Made by a program: the position numbers and the translations under genes | Assembly (NCBI GenBank): GCA_947652605.1 | Contig: OX393581.1 | Coordinates: 46,337,924-46,401,923 of the forward strand | Source of the DNA: Elmis aenea | Lineage: Eukaryota; Arthropoda; Insecta; Coleoptera; Elmidae | Reading direction: 5' to 3' | Length of the DNA: 64,000 nucleotides | In this document: piece after piece, positions 59,990 through 64,000 of the stretch | Position numbering within the stretch: the first letter of the stretch is position 1 | Layout of the letters: the number at the start of each line of letters is the position of its first letter | The notes under the pieces: generated by a model | Seen by the model: only the letters and a program-made list of their open reading frames with translations | Told to the model about the DNA's origin: nothing | Database searches by the model: none

Positions 59990-60309
59990 GGTTGGTATAA
60001 AATGCTTGCTGAACTAGATTCACCCGTTAATCCGTTAATGTATTTCTGAATTAATTTTTTATCAAATTCATTTGTGATAACAGTGACTCATGAGCATATG
60101 TGGAAGAAAATATAGTTAAAATAGCCGACGCTAATTTTTTTAAAGATTTGAACTCTTTTGGAATCGTTTCTGGCATTAATAATTTTGCTTTCAGCATTAT
60201 TATTTATTTTTTCCTGCAAACGTTTCTTTTCAATAATCTCTAAATTTTCCCTCAAGTCAATAAACTTTTGCCTCCAAATTGCACTTGGTTGAAAATCAAT
60301 TAATTGCAT
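59990..60309 (-). pseudogene. hAT transposase C-terminal fragment, decayed
   Basis: The minus-strand frame from 60309 gives MQLIDFQPSAIWRQKFIDLR. After a frameshift, IFSSTYAHESLLSQMNLIKN (around 60110-60050) is followed by FRNTLTD. F-x-S-T-Y-x-x-E-S-L-x-S-x-M-N-x-I-K-x-x-x-R-N-x-L-T is the hAT C-terminal signature of GTF2IRD2/ZBED-like transposases. Stops and shifts show it is inactive. Confidence 0.72.
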
Positions 60310-60451
60310 TTCAAAATTTTCTAATATTTACTTTCCAAAAATTTCCAAGACAAGTTAATCAACTTTGATTATGTCTGGGTAAATTATGAATTTTGAAATT
60401 TCTTCGAAATTTTTGAATTGAGAATATCGCGAAGAAAACTCATTTATCTAT

Positions 60452-60969
60452 TACAAGATGGTTTACCCGGCGTTGCACGGGCGATTACAATTTTAATTAC
60501 TGTTTTAACTTGAATAAGCCCAATAATTCCAAATCATACACAAATGTCATACTCTGATCAATCATCTTTTCATTTTCTTATAATTCCTTAAAAAATAACA
60601 TTTATTGCTTAAAAATTGAGTAATAACTCAAATTTATTTTCTTTCGTCTTGTTTCAATTAAAAATGTACTAATAAAAATAATACTTCATGTACATTTATT
60701 ACTAATTGTATACAAAACAATCTTTACTAGTGAAATACACCGCGCCGTATCGTGTTATGACCAGGTATTTGCCGACGTAAGATCGAATCCCGTCCAAGTA
60801 ATTTTTTTTTTTAATTGGTAATATGTGCTTGTACTTTAAGTTTGGCGTTAGATCTGCAAGGTCCTAAATAGTAACTGTGCAAAATTTTGTCCCGATCGGT
60901 CAACGGGTCTAGGATTCTATAGCGAACAAACAAACAAACACACAAACCAGCTCTTTTATATAGATAGAT
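60452..60969. repeat. Dispersed repeat with CGTTGCACGGG end, copy 2
   Basis: It is the same repeat as 28490-29057 with a shorter (CAAA)n stretch and a TATATAGATAG tail. It lies inside the hAT element at 59597, so it is younger than that insertion. Class unknown. Confidence 0.7.
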
Positions 60970-61557
60970 TAATTCCACAGCTGTGGTTAAATCTTCAGTC
61001 AATTGAATTTATTTATTTTAATTTGTGTTGGATTTTCTATAAAAAAGTTTAAATTTAGAAAACATTTGAAGGTATGAGAAGCAATATCTCGTTTAAATAT
61101 TACTTGTAAAACTGTTTGAAATTCGCATAGTTTCGAAACAAAATACCTGTATTTTATTCATTATTTAAATAAAAGTGTTAATTTTCTAAAAATTTTAAAA
61201 AAGTAACTATTTCTTCGGCGTGCCAATAACAATTTTTTACCCTAAAGTTGTAGCACGCATGCCATAGGTTTGCCACCCCTGGTTTAGGATATGTTTAACT
61301 GTCAAGAAAACTATTAAATTTGTGTAAAATTTTGGCATCTCAACAAATAAAAAATTTCATAACTCTTTCACTGACTGTCATTTATGTGCAAATATTTTAT
61401 TGAATATCCTTTAATAGCGTTATTGTACTAGCTGAATAAATATAAGGGCGAGCGCTTACTGAAGTGATACGACAGTGAAATGACATGACCATAAATTTAC
61501 ATACATTCAAATTTAGGATGACATCTTCATCAAAAAAGACTGGAATATGACTACAAG

Positions 61558-62409
61558 TAGGATTTCTTACATTTGACATTTTTGCTTGTCCAGGGATTCC
61601 GGGAAGAAATCGTCCTTCTTCCCGTGATTTCCCGGGATGCCGGGACGTAATAAATTAAGTCGATATTTTGAAATAAATAACCCAGAAACGGAAGGAGAGG
61701 TTTATTACTTAAAAACAACTCCAAATAAGTAAATAATAAAATAATATTGGCGAGAGAAACATACATTTCAGAAATATTACCTTACTATTGCAATATCGTT
61801 TTTATGAACACAATAACATAATTTTTGCAATGAATTTTTGTAATATGATTTAAGAAAATAAAGTTGATCTATGCTTCGGCACTTAGACATATTTTAATTT
61901 ATCAATAGAAAGTCTTCCCGCATAAAATGCTTTCTCAGTTTTTATTAATATAGGTGCAATTATTTTAGAGCATTAAGCAATAAAGAGATATCGTTTTTAT
62001 CAATAAAATTTGATGTACCTATAAGCTACACGTATTTTGCTTCGCACTACCAGAGTACAAAAAAATAGAACGGTAAACGTATTTTGATGATTTTAACTTT
62101 GTCATAGTGACCGGGTTTTTTGACGCATTCTATGAGTGTACATAATTTGTTATTCCAAAGCAGAAAAACTATTTTTAAATATGAATAAAGTTATTTCATA
62201 ATTTAATGTTAGTTAAGATATTTATAATAATTTCTGTTATTTATGATATTGATGAAATTATCATAATATTACAAAGATTTTAACACAAAATAAACCAAAT
62301 TAATAGATTTTAAATATTCTGGGAATTCCCGAGAAAATAAGTATTTCCCGGGAAATATAAAATAGGTTAAGATGAACCGTGATCACGGGATCCCGGGAGA
62401 GAAACCCTA
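61558..62409. mobile_element. Probable hAT element with CCCGGGA words
   Basis: The left end TAGGATTTCTTAC and the right end, reversed, TAGGGTTTCTCTC differ at three positions. The flanking 8-mers ACTACAAG (61550-61557) and GCTACAAG (62410-62417) differ at one. CCCGGGA/TCCCGGG words recur near both ends (about 61600-61645 and 62325-62395). No transposase is seen. Confidence 0.72.
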
Positions 62410-62417
62410 GCTACAAG

Positions 62418-63667
62418 CAACCCGTGGAGCTTCGATTTTTTTGTTACCTTGAAACCTAATCAATGCCTAAAAATGTCTGGTCATTGTCAGATTAAGCGTT
62501 GAAGTTCAATCAGCCTAGGCCCAATCGTATCGGTTATCACAATGCTCGCGTGTGATGATATTAAATGTTTACGTTTTATTTAAGTTTATTCACTCCAAAC
62601 TACGTAACATGTAATAACACGTCACTGCGGTGCGCGTTCGGCTTTACAATCATAGTAATTTGCATCGTACTAACACAAACGTTTTGCAGCATAACCTGAC
62701 TCTGTTAAGAGTAATAAATTAATACAATGTTTATTACTACGCTTGCAAGTCGTGAACATGTATTTAACTACAACTTCACTTCAGTACAGCTGCAACAATG
62801 GAGCTTAAGTTACGTATCGTTTTATGGGCATTTTTATTCAAAACAAGCTAAACAATCAATTAAATATAATTATGAAGAATGGTAATTCCAGCATCTTTGT
62901 ATTTAATAAACCACTGAATGAATTTGTGTTAGCACCTTACCATTGATAACGAACCATTGTAATAATTAAAGATCTCACAACTATAATAAACCTTTCGTCC
63001 TTTTAAGGCACTTCAAAGAGCTACTCCAAACTCATGAATGAATAATCAAATCCTATAAAAATGCATTGAATGAAAGATGAAGAGATATTTTTACTATTAG
63101 TCAGTAAAAATATTCATTTCACTTAACATTAATTGTTCTGTACAAACTTTTTGTAACAAAAAGATGAACAAATTCAACAAATGTGTCATATTCATTTAAA
63201 AACGTACTGAATTACAAATTACATGAAGTAATAATGGCTTTTACGCTTGAGATATTTTTTTATAAAAACGACGTAATTACCTGAATAAGTAGTTAATTTC
63301 AACTCGTGTTATGCAGCATACTTTTTCTACGATCACATAATACATACGATTGCACCGATTTTTTTGGCTAATAGTAAACACGCTTGCATTACGGACGCTG
63401 TTAATTGTCAAGTTTGACGTAAGTCTATTTTGCAATTTCTAGACAAGTGTGCTTTTTGCTGTCAAATTGTTTGTTTTTTGACCCTGCTACACTTTGGTAA
63501 CAAATAATACATATAATGATTTGATACATAGAACATATACTAAATATAGAATTGCCACTCTACGTAATATTTTGTTACCATTATGAACGCCATCTGGTGA
63601 GATCTGCTCCCGAATTTTATTTAGATGCGGGAAATTTGAATGTAATTAAAAATACACCATTTGAATT
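62418..63667. other. Non-coding stretch, no gene recognised
   Basis: It lies in the presumed intron 1 of the second UGT. No C-terminal UGT exon (HPxVxxFxTHGG-type signature) and no element ends were recognised on either strand. Confidence 0.4.
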
Positions 63668-63782
63668 TTAATGTAAATATTCTTATCAAGTAAAATTAAA
63701 TAACTATTCATAGATTATGAAAAACGTTTTTATTATCTATAAATGGTTATTTAATTTTACTTGATAAGAATATTTACATTAA
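63668..63782. repeat. Hairpin with ~48-nt arms
   Basis: The left arm starting TTAATGTAAATATTCTTATC and the right arm ending GATAAGAATATTTACATTAA pair for about 36 bases without mismatch and then with two mismatches, around a loop of about 20 bases. It is AT-rich. It could be a small foldback MITE or a precursor-like RNA hairpin; there is no evidence of transcription. Confidence 0.7.
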
Positions 63783-64000
63783 ATGAAATTGCAATAAATT
63801 AATGTTAGTTTAAAAAAAAGGCAAATAAAAAATAAATATAATTTTATTATCTATATTACAATAACAACGTTTTATATTAACGGAATATGCCGCTTTCATG
63901 GTTTTACATATATTCATAATACTGTAGTACATAGCACTATAACATCGTTAACAAATAACATAAAAAAGTAGCATATAATTAATTAGTCATCATTATGCTG

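Larger units (their letters stand above)
59597..61281 (-). mobile_element. hAT element in UGT intron 1, perfect 8-bp duplication
   Basis: The left end CAGGAGTGGCAAACTT and the right end, reversed, CAGGGGTGGCAAACCT are flanked by exact GTTTAGGA copies (59589-59596 and 61282-61289). GTGCCAAT words recur near both ends. The minus strand keeps a decayed transposase C-terminus. A second dispersed repeat is inserted at 60452-60969. The stop that ends the read-through frame of the UGT exon is in the left duplication. Confidence 0.93.

Overview
The window looks like AT-rich insect nuclear DNA, most likely from a beetle. The evidence is spliced exons with GT/AG sites, insect-type UDP-glycosyltransferase (UGT) exons, a TMTC-type TPR gene, and a dense mix of insect DNA transposons, LINEs and one tRNA-derived SINE. 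There is no bacterial-style gene packing, no CRISPR array and no rRNA. I could not run homology searches: family calls come from motifs read by eye, and the beetle assignment is an inference.

Layout. Bases 1-5378 hold no recognised exon, but contain two short hAT-like elements built of GGAGC and AACCG repeats. The last two coding exons of a TMTC2-type gene lie at 5379-5557 and 18418-18570 (+ strand), separated by a 12.9 kb intron full of foldback MITEs and LINE fragments, and followed by a poly(A) signal at 19156. From 18.8 to 27.3 kb come repeats, including a three-deep nest (foldback MITE > hAT-like > piggyBac-derived), a dead RTE-type LINE and a hAT-like element. A UGT first exon lies at 27342-28163 (+). 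From 28.2 to 58.4 kb there are only repeats: a Tigger/pogo-like element, several hAT elements with 8-bp target duplications, two LINEs one inside the other, a 1.29 kb foldback, a second piggyBac-derived copy, a SINE with a 12-bp target duplication, a minisatellite, and a second three-deep nest (TA-flanked element > Harbinger > hAT). A second UGT first exon lies at 58743-59561 (+), followed 35 bp after its donor by a 1.7 kb hAT element and then by another hAT.

How the genes relate. The two UGT exons are in the same orientation, about 30.6 kb apart. Both stop after the same Leu-Pro-Gln residues at a phase-0 GT donor, and I saw no C-terminal (UDP-sugar binding) UGT exon between them. They may be alternative first exons sharing downstream exons beyond the right edge (UGT1A-like), separate genes with very long introns, or, for the first, an orphaned exon.

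Most long open frames here are by-products of palindromic repeats or transposon debris. No transposase or reverse transcriptase in the window is intact. I found no clear new biological system. The most checkable observations are the shared-donor UGT exons, the transposons beside both UGT donors, the nested insertions with preserved target duplications, and hAT-like elements that share a design of iterated subterminal motifs.
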